64,000 bases of DNA from the NCBI GenBank assembly GCA_963576725.1, contig OY755246.1, positions 78,783,540-78,847,539 on the forward strand. Reading direction: 5' to 3'. A program made the position numbers and the translations under genes. The notes beneath the pieces are model-generated. The model saw only the letters and a list, made by a program, of their open reading frames with translations. It was not told where the DNA came from and searched no databases. Each line of letters starts with the position of its first letter. Position 1 is the stretch's first letter. Below are positions 20,762 to 31,223 of this stretch, piece by piece. This DNA comes from Azorinus chamasolen (lineage: Eukaryota > Mollusca > Bivalvia > Cardiida > Solecurtidae).

Positions 20762-20818
20762 GGCCTTGAGCTGTTGAGCTCTCAGCTCCACGGCAACGTC
20801 AACACCCTGATGAATGCT
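20762..20818 (+). CDS. NCAPD3: NCAPD3 exon w1 (HEAT region)
   Basis: A phase-0 exon between TTTATTTCAG and GTAAGTAAG encoding GLELLSSQLHGNVNTLMNA. It matches the stretch of condensin-2 subunit D3 that begins GLYLLCSPIHG in the human protein, inside the N-terminal HEAT repeats. NCAPD3 scaffolds the condensin II ring, which compacts chromosomes in mitosis and organises interphase chromatin. The exon is short, so identification depends on the collinear series w2-w18. Exons for about 250 preceding residues were not recognised upstream and may lie before the window or hide among repeats. Confidence 0.8.
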
Positions 20819-21085
20819 GTAAGTAAGCCCCAAAATTCTTCACCCAGTTGCTTGAGGTCTGTCCATGTTTTCAATATACAATTTGCGGTCATCGGTAGAG
20901 GCTTAAGGAAATTCACCCCTGAACTCTTTCCACAGCACTAGTGAATTTGTGACTTGCATTTTTTCAAACGGTTTAGTCAAAACATTTATTAAACTGCTTG
21001 ACAAGTGTTGATGAAAAAAATTGAAAAGACAAAAAATGTGATTTGAATAAAAAATAGATAGACATAAGCCTACATAAATTTGTTT

Positions 21086-21275
21086 CAATAGTAGCTCCTT
21101 TATTTCTCCACCAAACTCTACAACCTGAAAAGATGTGTAAATTGAAACTTTTTAAGTACATGTATAGCTCTTTTATTTTCTCCACAAAACCCTATGGTGT
21201 GATCACTCTTTAGAATGGCCACTTCGAGAAAATTCTAAAGATTGGTCATATCATAGGCTTTGGTGGAGATCCGTT
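21086..21275. repeat. F9 fold-back, two overlapping copies
   Basis: TTTATTTCTCCACCAAACTC and ACAAAACCCTATGGTGTGAT pair with ATCATAGGCTTTGGTGGAGA across the segment. Confidence 0.5.
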
Positions 21276-21644
21276 GTCAGGAGTCTTGAAAAGAAAAAAG
21301 ATGAAAACGGTCTCGGAAACAGCCTACCAAATTTTCAGTCAAACTTCAGTACTCTAGTATTCCTCCAACAGATTTTGATGGACGTAATTCATCCATTCAT
21401 TGATCATGTTTCCATGGCAATCAAGAGAAAAAACTTAGAAAGTCTTCATCTGTGGGAATATAGAGTTGGCCTGGAGGTTATATAACTTTTTCATTCTCAA
21501 GCAAACCGAGCAGACCCTGAGGACTCATCAGTCTGATCTTGGTCAACTCTGTTTACATAGACATGAAAAACCTATTACAGTAAAATCTCGATACTAGGAA
21601 CACTCAAATATGTACCATTATTGATCTTTAACACAGGTGGCAGC

Positions 21645-21865
21645 TTAACCCATTACCTCATAGGCTATTTTTAGATCCAACCTCTTTGAATAAATTTACT
21701 GAAAAGGAGCATTAACTAGAGAAAAGGAAAATTTTAGAATTTCGCGTGGTTTGATATCATTGTGATAAATAGAGCATTTGCTCCTATAGGAGCAAATGCT
21801 CTATTTATCACAATGGTTTCAGCAGGTAACTTTTGCAGAGGTGTCAATATGAAGGAATGGGTTAA
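21645..21865 (-). mobile_element. F2 MITE nested in F6
   Basis: TTAA at both ends, CATAGGCTATTTTTAGATCC at left, arms GCATTTGCTCCTATAGGAGC, right end AAGGAATGGGTTAA. Confidence 0.85.
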
Positions 21866-22084
21866 TACAGGGTAAAAGTAATGCAGAAAGTTCCTTGGAG
21901 CTTTCTGCGTGACTTTAATCCTGCATTAAGTGAAGTACCTAGGTATAGTCTACTTTCAGTCCGCATGAATGCTCAGCCGACTGTACATTTACTCCCTGGT
22001 CATTGAGTCATTTGCCGATAATATTGAGCACTGCTAACATATGGCCCAATCATGCAGCTACTCTACCGGCTAGCGACCCTCGCA

Positions 22085-22240
22085 GGTACCCTGGGTGTAG
22101 AGGAGGTGCGGACAGGAGACGCTGAAAGCGTCTCTGAAATTTCCACGAGGGACCGGGATTTGAACCCCGGACCTGGATTGGTAGTCAAGCGTGTTATCAC
22201 AAGACCATAGCACACCAAAAGCATCCGCCTGCCTCAAAGA
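22085..22240 (-). mobile_element. tRNA-derived SINE
   Basis: On the minus strand a tRNA-like head reads GGTGTGCTATGGTCTTGTGA, then a B-box GGGGTTCAAATCCCGG near 22150. It continues into an unrelated body containing GGAAATTTCAGAGACGC. No intact acceptor stem, so not a functional tRNA. Confidence 0.6.
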
Positions 22241-22335
22241 CTATATTCCCCGCACTAAAATTTCGTAGTATCAAGATTTTACTGCATATGAGAGAAAGGG
22301 TTCAATTTGGTTTATTATTATTATTGGGTTTGCAG

Positions 22336-22445
22336 ACATGTAAGAGCTTGATGCCAAGTCTGCTGATGTTGATTGGGGACAAGAGTGTCCAGAATATCAA
22401 CAAGCACATGCAGACCATACGTGACCAGGCGATCAGCTTCATCTG
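22336..22445 (+). CDS. NCAPD3: NCAPD3 exon w2 (HEAT region)
   Basis: Acceptor TTGGGTTTGCAG, donor GTAAGTAG. Phase 0 at entry, leaving two bases (TG) that join the first base of w3 to make a cysteine. It encodes TCKSLMPSLLMLIGDKSVQN and ends QTIRDQAISFIC, parallel to the human VISCVFHQMLSVILM...NCRNQAVQFIS stretch: two amphipathic helices of a HEAT unit. The left flank carries a TTA trinucleotide run near 22314-22325. Confidence 0.92.
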
Positions 22446-22500
22446 GTAAGTAGTAGTTGTTAAAGAAACGACTTCCACAAATATTCCTTTGAGTGTTGAT

Positions 22501-22715
22501 TTTTAGCTTGTCTGTTTTGAAGAAAAGTCGAGCTGTTGTGATCACTGGGTCATAGTCGCTGGCGTTGTCGTTGGCGTGCAAAAACTTCAATGTAGCTCAT
22601 TACTCAAAAAGTATAAGAGGTATCAACACAAAACTTCATAGGTTAGTAGATATCATTGAGGGGAAGGCCCATACATAAGAACCACATTTCAAAATTTGAT
22701 ACATCGGACCTTTGT
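22501..22715. mobile_element. Dispersed repeat fragment
   Basis: TTTTAGCTTGTCTGTTTTGA, AGAAAAGTCGAGCTGTTGTG and ATCACTGGGTCATAG match the fragment at 20453. It resembles the 5' region of pearl-like or Helitron-type elements beginning TTTTAGCT. Confidence 0.5.
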
Positions 22716-22843
22716 TTATAAATGCCTTTTAATGTCTTTGCAAACACTGACTCAGTTGTTTCTATTAATACCGGACAAATTCTGTGTAGAATTATAAAAG
22801 ATCAGCTAATAAATATTCATGATGTCATAATTTTATGTTCCAG

Positions 22844-23042
22844 TCATCTGATACAGCAGTTTGGTGACCGTGGACTGGGCAGTGTACGTACCCTGATACA
22901 GCACATGTGTACCAAGGTGACTGACCGGGCCGAATACCGCACCAAGGTGGGCCAGGCTGTAGTGACCATCGTCCAAGCACTCCCTCTGGACAGCTACAGC
23001 AGAATGGTCCAGTGGATCTATAAACTGTCTCGGCACAACCAG
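22844..23042 (+). CDS. NCAPD3: NCAPD3 exon w3 (HEAT region)
   Basis: Acceptor ATGTTCCAG, donor CAG|GTAAGGGG, 199 bases, ending phase 0. It encodes HLIQQFGDRGLGSVRTLIQH, then MCTKVTDRAEYRTKVGQAVV and MVQWIYKLSRHNQ. This is collinear with human [20 protein letters not shown]...AWLYKYSRSSK. The acceptor lies only about a dozen bases past a degraded F1 MITE tail (ATTCATGATGTCATAA). Immediately after the donor the 3' end of this exon is tandemly duplicated into the intron. Confidence 0.96.
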
Positions 23043-23350
23043 GTAAGGGGAGTCAGGACCAGGGAATTGGCTGATCTATTATCTGCCCTGACAACCTGTT
23101 AAAGCACCCAGGGAGTCCGATGATCTATAAAATGTCCCGGCACAACCTGTTAAGGCATCCTGTGAGTCTGTTGATCTATAAACTGTCCCAGCAAAACCTG
23201 TTACGGCATCCTGTGAGTCAGTTGATCAATAAAATGTCCTGGCACAACCTTTTAAGGCATCCTATGAGTCAGTTGATCTATTATCTACCCTGGCACAACC
23301 AGGTAATCCATCCTGCAAGTCTGTTGATCTAGAAACTGTCCTGGCACAAC
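23043..23350. repeat. Tandem repeat seeded from the w3 donor junction (51 bp)
   Basis: GATCTATAA, AAACTGTC and GGCACAACC from the last 30 bases of exon w3 recur with starts near 23015 (exon), 23073, 23122, 23173, 23224, 23275 and 23326. The spacing settles at exactly 51 bp. The copy near 23280-23306 even restores CACAACCAGGTAA, a donor-like junction. Confidence 0.88.
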
Positions 23351-23639
23351 CTGGTGAAGGTTGCTGTGCGTCTGAAAATTCAAGGAAATTAAGGGAATTG
23401 TCCACAATCAAGGCCATTATTTATAAACTTCCTTGAAAATATTGTATAATTATAAAAGAAAGGCCAAATGTTCCACTGTAATGTGTCGGAGAAATTTGAA
23501 ATAATGTCAGGGAAATTTTCAGGGAATTTTGCTTCCTCTGGTTTGCCACCACAAACCAGAACGGAGCGCCACCGCATAGGGCAAGCAAGGACATATAATG
23601 AAACTGTAAAATGTCCTGGCATAAAATCAATTACAAGAA

Positions 23640-23836
23640 AATCCCTCTTAACTGGAATTCTAGGAGAGACTAATTTAGATACTTTTAGACAGGTGGCTGC
23701 TTTATGGAGGGTGAAAGTCATTCAGAAAGCTCCTAGAGAAGCTCCTAGAGAAGTTTTCTGCATGACTTTCACCATGCATAAAGCTGCCACCCGTCTCCAA
23801 GATCAATATTCAACAGTTTAACTGTAAATTGTTGAA
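23640..23836. mobile_element. F6-related fold-back
   Basis: GACAGGTGGCTGCTTTATGG, GAAAGTCATTCAGAAAGCTC and the inverse TTTCTGCATGACTTTCACC, ending AACAGTTTAACTGTAAA. Just before it (23380-23540) lies GTCAGGGAAATTTTCAGGGA, a dispersed motif also present at 32.9 kb. Confidence 0.55.
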
Positions 23837-24761
23837 TTGTCTGTACAGTATCATTGGAAAGAAATGGACATTGGGCCATTGGCAATCAATGGACCAGCTG
23901 GTCGCTGTACTACTCTCTGTTGTGGTGTACAATGTAGAATTTAATCAGATGCCGTGCTTTCAAAAGCATTGCCTGATCTGGATATACACTGTTTGAAAAA
24001 GTGCCATTCTTCAGGTGAAACACTGACCTTGTGAGTAGTCATAATGAAAAAATGAGAAATTATTAGGTTCAAATACAGTAAAACTCTGAACACTTAACTA
24101 GACATTATTGATTTTTAAACCCTCAGTCACGTTTGCACTACTGTCACTGTACGAGGGCCGTAGAATGACAAAATCAGTAGATTTCTGCGGCCCTTTTAGA
24201 AAATCTGCAGCTCTCACATGACTGCTGTACGTTGTATCCCTAATTTTTAGTCTGTAAGGTTGTCATAGAATTTTAAATGAGGAGTTATAAATTTCTAGGG
24301 CTGTCATGGCATTTTACAGCCAAGTTGTGTAGACTAGCGATAGCATCAGACTGAAGGCATTTTTGCATGCACCGTGTAGCTGCCATATTTCAAGAAAACT
24401 ATGTTGACTTAATGGAGGAGGAAGGAATCTGATCAGATCTATTTCAAGAAAACTATGGTGACTGCACAGAAGCCATATGGTGACTGGGTCATCCCTTCAA
24501 AAGCCATACGGCAGCCATAGCTTTTCTGTTTCTAAAAAATCAAAATTCGCCGTGCGGAGGCCATAGCATATGTGACCACTGTAGGAATTCTGCAGCGACC
24601 ATAGAAACACTACTGTCCGTAGAAATTTTAGACCCTACGGCCACCATGACAAATATGACTTAAGTTGTAAGACAGGTAGTGGCTTATTGGAGGAGGAAAG
24701 AATCTGATCAGAAATTATAATAGATCAGACTCAATTGTTTCTACTAATACCAAAATTCAGC
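23837..24761. other. Unassigned repeat-like stretch
   Basis: Contains degenerate internal duplications (CAAGAAAACTATG(T/G)TGACT at about 24395 and 24446; AGGAGGAA(A/G)GAATCTGATCAG at 24417 and 24689) and a fragment of an F6 end near 24078. No exon recognised. Confidence 0.4.
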
Positions 24762-25420
24762 TACAGTGAAATCGCGATGAGTCGACATACCATGGGAGAT
24801 CGTCGATATGTCGAGTCAGCCCGCATGTCGACTCAACGCATTGAAAATCCATCGTGACTGCAGACGATTCCGATGGTAGATATGTTACTGTGTTCTGTGT
24901 ATTGAAATGATTTTCGGCGTTTATAATACTTACTTTTTCGTGAGATGTACTGTCTGGTAATTAAATGACAAAATAACCGTTTGCTCATTTTATTTCTTAC
25001 ATATTCTACATGAGACCAAAATATAAACAAAAATAACACAAACCTATAAAAAAAAATTAAATCAGTGCATACGAACTAACATGACAAAATCAACTGCATT
25101 ACACGCAACGTTCATACATAAGTGCGTCATATAGGTCTAAACAGTATGCATAATGCACAACACTGCATATGATTCATTTTAACAAAATGGATCCAGAATA
25201 AATAAGTATTTACTGATGTTTTCGATATATAGTCAAGATACATGTGTTTAGCATTGGTGGAAACTGCTGTTTTTATACAAAATAGTCATGTCAATCAAAA
25301 TTTATTGAACGGTGTCAACACCGGCATATGTGTGAATAATTGCAGTAATTAACACAGTTTGCTTGTGTTTTGGCGTGATCACCGATAGAGGGGCGAAAAT
25401 CTTCTGTCGGCTGATCAGTT

Positions 25421-28252
25421 TTTAGCTCACCAGAGCACAAAGTGCTCAGGGTGAGCTTTTGTGATCGCCTGATGTCTGTCGTCCGTCGTCCGGCGTCAAC
25501 AATTTGAACTTTAAAAGTCTTCTCCTCTGAATCTACAGGGTTCTCAGCTTTCATCTTTGGCACATAGCATCACCTATAGGTCCTCTACAAAAGTTATATA
25601 AATAATGCCCCTGGGGTCAAAATTGGCCCCGCCACGGCCCGAGGGGTGGCCAGTTTTTTCTAGCTGACTGTTGTTTTCTGTACAAGTAGCAGAATGCTGG
25701 CCTCACTTAGGTTAGGCATGGGGAAAACTTCAAAAATCTTTTTGTCAAAAACTACATGTCACAGAGCTTAGATATTTGGTGTATAGATTTACTTAGTATT
25801 CCTTATTGACATTGGTAAATATCATAGTTCTGAGGTTAAAATTGGCCCTGCCCAGTTGGTTATACTTTAAAATATTATTTTACACTATAAAGGTTCCTCT
25901 GAACTAGAGGGATTGAGGTCACTCCATCTGTGTTGCATAATCACTGAATAGGTCAAGTTCCTGGTCAAAACTGTATCAAGTTGTCTGCTTCAGAATTAGT
26001 CTCTGTTTGCTCACACTGTTTAAAAACCCATTCCCTCATAGGATATTTTCAGAATCTGCCTCTTGAAAAATTTCAGAATTGTGTAGATTTGAAACCATTG
26101 TGATAAATAGAGCATTTACTCCTATGGAGAAAATGCTCTATTTATCACAATGGTTTCATAAAGTGACTATTTTACCTCTTTGAATAAATCTACTGATAAG
26201 GAGCATTAATTAGAGAAAAGGAAAATTTCAGAATTGTGTAGATTTGAAACCATGGTGATAAATAGAGCATTTACACCTATGGAGCAAATGCTCTATTTAT
26301 CACAAAGGCTTTTTTCAGATCCTACCTCTTTGAATAAATCTACTGATAAGGAGCATTAATTATAGAAAAGGAAAATTTCAGAATTGTGTAGATTTGACAC
26401 CATTGTGACAAATAGAACATTTACTCCTATGGAGCTTTTGCTCTATTTATCACAATGGTTAGCAAATGCTCTATTTATCACAAAGGCTTTTTTCAGATCC
26501 TACCTCTTTGAATAAATCTACTGATAAGGAAAATTTCAGAATTGTATAGATTTCAAACCATTGTGATAAATAGAGCATTTGCTCTATAGGAGTAAATGAA
26601 CTCATATACAAACCACATATAAAGTTACATACCGGTCTGTGTCAGATCAGAATCCAAACTGTGTGCTAATTTTGGTCAAGTCATGCTAAGCAGTGATAGG
26701 GTTGTCATCTGTTAGAAATGTTGTCTGCTTATTCAAAGAGGTAAATCTGGGTCTACTCTTATTTGCAAATGCGTGAAAACATGTTTATATGAGGAAAAGG
26801 GTTAATTAGAGAAAAGGAAAATTTCAGAATTGTTTAGATTTGAAACCATTGTGATAAATAGTGCATCTACTCTTATGGAGCAAATGCTCTATTTATCACA
26901 AAGGCAAATGCTCTATTTATCACAATGGTTTCATAAAGTGACCATTATACCTCTTTGAATAAATCTACTGATAAGGAGCATTAATTAGAGAAAAGGAAAA
27001 TTTCAGAATTGTGTAGATTTGAAACCATTGTGATAAATAGAGCATTTACTCCTATGGAGCAAATGCTCCATTTATCACAAAGGCTTTTTTCAGATCCTAC
27101 CGCTTTGAATAAATCTACTGATAAGGACAGAAGGAGCATTAATTATAGAAAAGGAAAATTTCAGAATTGTGTAGATTTGAAACTTTTGTGATAAATAGAA
27201 CATTTACTCCTATGGAGCTTTTGCTCTATTTATCACAATGATTAGCAAATGCTCTATTTATCACAAAGGCTTTTTTCAGATCCTACCTCTTTGAATAAAT
27301 CTACTGATAAGGAGCATTAATTAGAGAAGATGAAAATTTCAGAATTGTGTAGATTTCAAACCATTGTGATAAATAGAGCATTTGCTCCATAGATGTAAAT
27401 TAACTCATATACAAACCACATATAAAGTTACATACCGGTATGTGTCAGATCTGAATCCAAACTGTGTGCTAATTTTGGTCAAGTCCTGCTAAGCTGTGAT
27501 AGGGTTGTCATATGTTAGAAATGTCGTCTGCTTATTCAAAGAGGTAAATCTGGGTCTACTCTGTTTGCAAATGCGTGAAAACATGTTTATATGAGGAAAA
27601 GGGTTAATTAGAGAAAAGGAAAATTTCAGAATCGTGTAGATTTGAAACCATTGTGATAAATAGTGCATTTACTCTTATGGAGCAAATGCTCTATTTATCA
27701 CTAAGGCAAATGCTCTATTTATCACAATGGTTATTATCACCAGTTATTCTTAACAAGTTTTAATTTTCCATTTCCATAACAATTCCGTTTGTATAAATTG
27801 TTGAAATCGCGATTTTTATACAATTTCTGCTTTGAAACAATCATCAGTACTCTAATTCTGAAGGGGTTCGAAACGTTCAGGTGTGAACTGGTTTTGTTAC
27901 GAAACGTGCTCTACAAGGGTTGTCGTTCGTTTCTAAATACGCAATATATCAAGGAGTTGTTAGGTTATGCGTAGTAAAATGTAATGGAAAATGAAACTTT
28001 TCCACATATTTTTTGTGCGATATATGCTTTCCAAGTTAACGGTCGGTAAATGTTCGGTATTGGACTTAGAAAATATTTATAATAAAGCAAATCATCCCAG
28101 AAAGCTTGCCATTATAATTATACAGAGAAAGGGTCAAATAACACCCCACAAAACAGGTGTCCAGTTTTGTTTAGAAACATACATGTACTTGAAACTTTAA
28201 AAATCTTTCCCTCTGGTGAGCGATTTCAGGGCCATCATGGCCTTCTTGTTGA
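25421..28252. mobile_element. Pearl/Helitron-like element split by an F2 cluster
   Basis: Left end TTTAGCTCACCAGAGCACAA with the self-complementary AGCACAAAGTGCT, followed by GTCGTCCGTCGTCCGGCGTC. Right end CTCTGGTGAGCGATTTCAGG to TGGCCTTCTTGTT. These phrases are recurrent in mollusc genomes. That the two halves are one element is inferred from their order. Confidence 0.55.
26028..27735. repeat. F2 MITE cluster amplified by a ~0.8-kb tandem duplication
   Basis: Seven or more partial F2 units (AATAAATCTACTGATAAGGA, CAGAATTGTGTAGATTTGAA). Larger blocks repeat: CATAAAGTGAC(T/C)ATT at about 26155 and 26932, and TTGGTCAAGTC(A/C)TGCTAAGC at about 26673 and 27476. Some hairpins have lost an arm or changed its base (for example AGCTTTTGCTC). 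Confidence 0.8.
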
Positions 28253-28652
28253 TGTCGAGTCGGCGTGTTGTCAATTATTGTAATTACAATTATCGGGGCT
28301 GTGCACCTATGTCGAGTCAGTGTGTTTAACGAGTCACCGTGTTTCGAGTCAGTGTGGATAGTTTACATAGGGATTAGAAGGCAAGTTCCCGGGACCATAA
28401 AAGATTGTCAAGTCAGGCCGTAATGTCGAGTCGACGCATGTCGACTCATTGTAATTTTACTGTATTTAATATTGGTGACGTCATTATTCTAATATGAATG
28501 TTCAATTAGGAAACAGTTAAGCAGCCACCTGCCAAAAAAAATAATTAATTCTTCATTATTAAAATGAGTACCGGTATTTACTGTTTGTTAAAATGTACTA
28601 ACTCTAGCTGTTTGCATGACAAGGTGAATCAATTTCTACCTATTTATTGTAG

Positions 28653-28810
28653 ATGTCTAACCGTGGTTTTGCCATCGAGATTGTGTCAGCTCTCCTTGCC
28701 ACACCACAGAAAGAGGTAACACCAGGACTGGCCCCTGAACTGATCCCGTACACATCACACAGATGCCTTCTGGGTATACTGCTGGACAGATGCTCAGACA
28801 AGGCCCCTAC
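28653..28810 (+). CDS. NCAPD3: NCAPD3 exon w4 (HEAT region)
   Basis: Acceptor CTATTTATTGTAG, donor CCCCTAC|GTAAGTC, 158 bases. Phase 0 at entry, two bases left over. It encodes MSNRGFAIEIVSALLATPQK and, near the end, LLGILLDRCSDKAP, matching human HRVFTLDVVLALLELPE and EIMFDRCLDKAPTVR. The leading ATG is an internal methionine, not a start: the upstream exons join in phase. The last 14 bases and the donor are repeated eight times into the intron. Confidence 0.96.
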
Positions 28811-28962
28811 GTAAGTCACAAGGCCCCTACATATGTCACAAGCCAATTCATAAGTCACAAGGCCCCTACATAAGTGACAAGGCCCCTACATAAGTCACAA
28901 GGCCCTTACATAAGTCACAAGGGCCCCTACGCAAGTCACAAGGCCCGTACGTAAGTCACAGG
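28799..28962. repeat. 20-bp tandem repeat seeded from the w4 donor junction
   Basis: Units of CAAGGCCCCTACGTAAGTCA, the first spanning the real exon-intron boundary. About eight units. The splice-donor bases mutate among copies (CATATG, CATAAG, CGCAAG), and the last unit restores TACGTAAGT at 28948-28956. Use of that last donor would add 140 bases and shift the frame. Confidence 0.93.
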
Positions 28963-29018
28963 GAAGCAGTCCCAATTTCTCACATCATGTTTGCTTGGTT
29001 CCAAGCTTCTTTTAGAAT

Positions 29019-29262
29019 AACCCATTCCCTCTTGCATATCTACACAAGAAATAAAGACATTATGAATATGTATTAGCTGAAATTTTTAAAATAAAACATC
29101 AACACAGAATTTTTTTTTTGCATTTGCAGAAGCTGTAAAATCACATCTAATTCCATAAGCAAAGAGAGCAGGCTTTAATCCGATGGCTCCTGCTGGAACC
29201 ATCTGGTCTCTGTCTTCTCTGTTTGCAAAGGTGTGAAAAGGTGTTTATATGAGGGAAAAGGA
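29019..29262 (-). mobile_element. F1 MITE
   Basis: AACCCATTCCCTCTTGCATA, AAGCAAAGAGAGCAGGCTTT, right end TTATATGAGGGAAAAGG. Confidence 0.7.
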
Positions 29263-29492
29263 TGATAACTGTTTGGGAAAAAAACAAGTTTGGGTTTATT
29301 TTTGGTTTTCAGTCAAAGCTTCCAATAAGGAGTATCCTGTAGGAGCTTTCAGCATTACTTTCATCCCATCACATGTGTTTCTAGATATGCAGTGATACAT
29401 TTTAGAACAACTCTGTATTGTAAATTTTGGAAGGACAAAACTTTTATTTGGAGTTATCCCAATGTTCAAGTTATCCGAGTTCGATATATCTA

Positions 29493-30036
29493 TTAACCCT
29501 TTCCTCCATAGATACACCTTTCTACACCTCTGTAAAAGTCACCTGTTGAAAACCATTGTGAAAAATAGAGCATTTGCTCCTATAGGAGCAAATACTCTAT
29601 TTATCACAATGGTTTCAAATTACAAAACCGGCCGCGTGGCTCATTGGTAGAGCTTCCGCCTGCGGTACGGAAGGTCGTGGGTTCGAATCCCAGGCGCGAC
29701 AGACCAAAAGTCGTTAAAAGTTGGTACTAGTAGCTCCCTTGTCTACGCTCAACATTAAAAGGTGTAGTTCTAGGACTGGTCGGCCCGGTGTCAGGATAAT
29801 GTGACTAGGTGGGGTGCCCTTGCCATGTATCTGCGGCAGGGGTATTCCAGTGAGGCAGCACTATAACTTGTCTCATGCGGGTACAGTCTGCAAATAACTG
29901 AAATACTGTTGGTCGGACGTAAAACCCAACTCACTCACACAAATTACAAAATTCTTCAAATTTCCTTTTGTCTAGTTAATGCTCCTTTTCGATAGATTTA
30001 TTCATAGAGGTTGGGCCATATGAGGGAAATGGTTAA
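29493..30036 (+). mobile_element. F2 MITE interrupted by a SINE
   Basis: TTAA-flanked F2: left end CCCTTTCCTCCATAGATACA, arms GCATTTGCTCCTATAGGAGC, then the SINE at 29628-29939, then CTAGTTAATGCTCCTTTTCG and GAGGGAAATGGTTAA. Confidence 0.88.
29616..29951 (+). mobile_element. tRNA-headed SINE (V-SINE/RUDI-like) with 12-bp target duplication
   Basis: CAAATTACAAAA flanks the insertion on both sides (29616-29627 and 29940-29951). The head has tRNA A- and B-box features: GGCTCATTGGTAGAGC forms a perfect D-arm and GGGTTCGAATCCC a T-arm. The acceptor stem does not pair and the anticodon loop is too large, so it is tRNA-derived rather than a tRNA gene. The body contains TGAGGCAGCACTATAA and ends GACGTAAAACCCAACTCACT, phrases seen in molluscan V-SINE-type elements (recalled, not searched). 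Confidence 0.88.
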
Positions 30037-30134
30037 AGTTCAATAGTATATTCATTGTTCTTGTGGTATCAAGGACCTCAACAGTATAACATCTGGAGCT
30101 ACAGATAAATGTGCATACCCAAATACATGTACTA

Positions 30135-30225
30135 AAATCATCATTTCTCCACCAAGCCCTTTACTGTGACCACTCTTTAGAATCATCTCGAGTTGTAACA
30201 GTATAAAGTTTGATGGAGATATCAT
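30135..30225. repeat. F9 fold-back, decayed
   Basis: CATTTCTCCACCAAGCCCTT, ACTGTGACCACTCTTTAGAA, and the decayed inverse AAAGTTTGATGGAGATATCA. Confidence 0.5.
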
Positions 30226-30291
30226 GGAGCTATTCTTGAAAATGTTTAAATATTTATGCATCTTATCTGGATCTCTGATATATATTTTTTC

Positions 30292-30482
30292 CATGTTATA
30301 TGAAGATCTTAGTGCAAAACTGCTGTAACAAAAGTTACTGGTATGTACATGTTCCCTATTATATGATCCACTCAATGCAAGACTGCTATAACAACAATCT
30401 CTGGTATATACATTTTCCCTGTTATATACATTTTCCCTGTTATATAACGGACTCAGTGCAAAACTGCTGTAACAGCAATCTA
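30292..30482. repeat. Degenerate tandem repeat, about 60 bp
   Basis: AGTGCAAAACTGCTGTAACA and TACATTTTCCCTGTTATATA recur three or four times with deletions. Confidence 0.65.
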
Positions 30483-30591
30483 TTAAGTGATCTAGTGATG
30501 ACCATGCAGAAAGTTTGAACCTAGATGGGAGGTCCAGTATAAACTCAGTGAATCATCAGGATCCAAACTGTTTGACGCTCTGGGTCCATGC

Positions 30592-30760
30592 TTATAAAGC
30601 TTTTTAGTTGAGTCTGAGTTCGTTCTCAAGCATTTGATTGGTCAGATTTGAGTTCTCAAGCTTTTGATTGGTCAGATTTGAGCCAAAGGCTCAAATCTGA
30701 CCAATCGAAAACTTGAGAACGAACTCAAGACTCAACTAAAAGTTTTATAAGCATGGACCC
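30592..30760. mobile_element. F3 fold-back element
   Basis: GGGTCCATGCTTATAAAGCT to AAGCATGGACCC type inverted ends. The left flank is an F5 hairpin arm (ATCAGGATCCAAACTGTTTG). Confidence 0.85.
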
Positions 30761-30827
30761 AGATCTTTTTATTTTCAACTGAAAAGAAACTTAATGTACA
30801 GCTTTGGGAAAACAGTTATTTTGCAAT

Positions 30828-31178
30828 GTTAACCCTTTGCCTGTTGATATTCATGTAAGAAATAATGACGCCATGAATGTTTCTTAGCTAAATTTTTATA
30901 ATGACATATGTACATTTGGTATTTGGATTTTAGTATCGGTAGAAACTAGAATCATGTTTAATATAGATTCTTGTGCAATCAGAGCAGACCTTGATTAGAC
31001 AGCTTCTATAGGAGCAATCTGATCTGGATCTACTCTGTTTGCAAAGGTATGAATATTTAACACAATGGTTTCAAACTGAAAAATTCTAAAAATTTCCTTT
31101 TCTCTAGTTAATGCTCCTTTTGGGTAGATTCATTTAAAGAGGTTGGGTCTAGAAATAGCCTATGGAGGAAAGGGTTAA
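30828..31178. mobile_element. F1 MITE (minus) joined to an F2 right half (plus)
   Basis: F1 from ACCCTTTGCCTGTTGATATT to CTACTCTGTTTGCAAAGGTA. It is followed from about 31056 by F2 sequence CACAATGGTTTCAAAC to ATGGAGGAAAGGGTTAA. The F2 end is 45 bp before exon w5. Confidence 0.75.
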
Positions 31179-31223
31179 AATATCTTCCGCTTTGCCACAC
31201 AAGGACTTTCCTGATGATTTCAG

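Larger units (their letters stand above)
21573..22285. mobile_element. F6 element carrying an F2 MITE and a SINE
   Basis: Left end TACAGTAAAATCTCGATACT, right end AGTATCAAGATTTTACTGCA. The F6 body (AACACAGGTGGCAGC, then AATGCAGAAAGTTCC) is split by an F2 at 21645 and contains a tRNA-derived SINE at about 22085. Confidence 0.65.
24762..28464. mobile_element. Pogo-like element with nested insertions
   Basis: TA-flanked inverted ends: left CAGTGAAATCGCGATGAGTC, right GACTCATTGTAATTTTACTG. The outer body repeats GTCGAGTCA-type words. The interior is occupied by a pearl-like insertion and a cluster of F2 MITEs. No transposase reading frame was recognised, so it is non-autonomous or decayed. Confidence 0.75.

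Noticed and set aside
22722..22843. Coding frame continuing upstream of w3 (FANTDSVVSINTGQ...)
   Set aside because: This is F1 MITE-derived intron sequence that happens to be open into the exon; w2 joins w3 across the AG at 22843.
28653..28655. ATG at the start of w4 as an alternative translation start
   Set aside because: It directly follows a good acceptor, is in phase with w3, and lies in the middle of the conserved NCAPD3 alignment.
29628..29700. Functional tRNA gene
   Set aside because: D-arm and T-arm are good but the acceptor stem does not pair, the anticodon loop is too large, and a SINE body with target duplications surrounds it.
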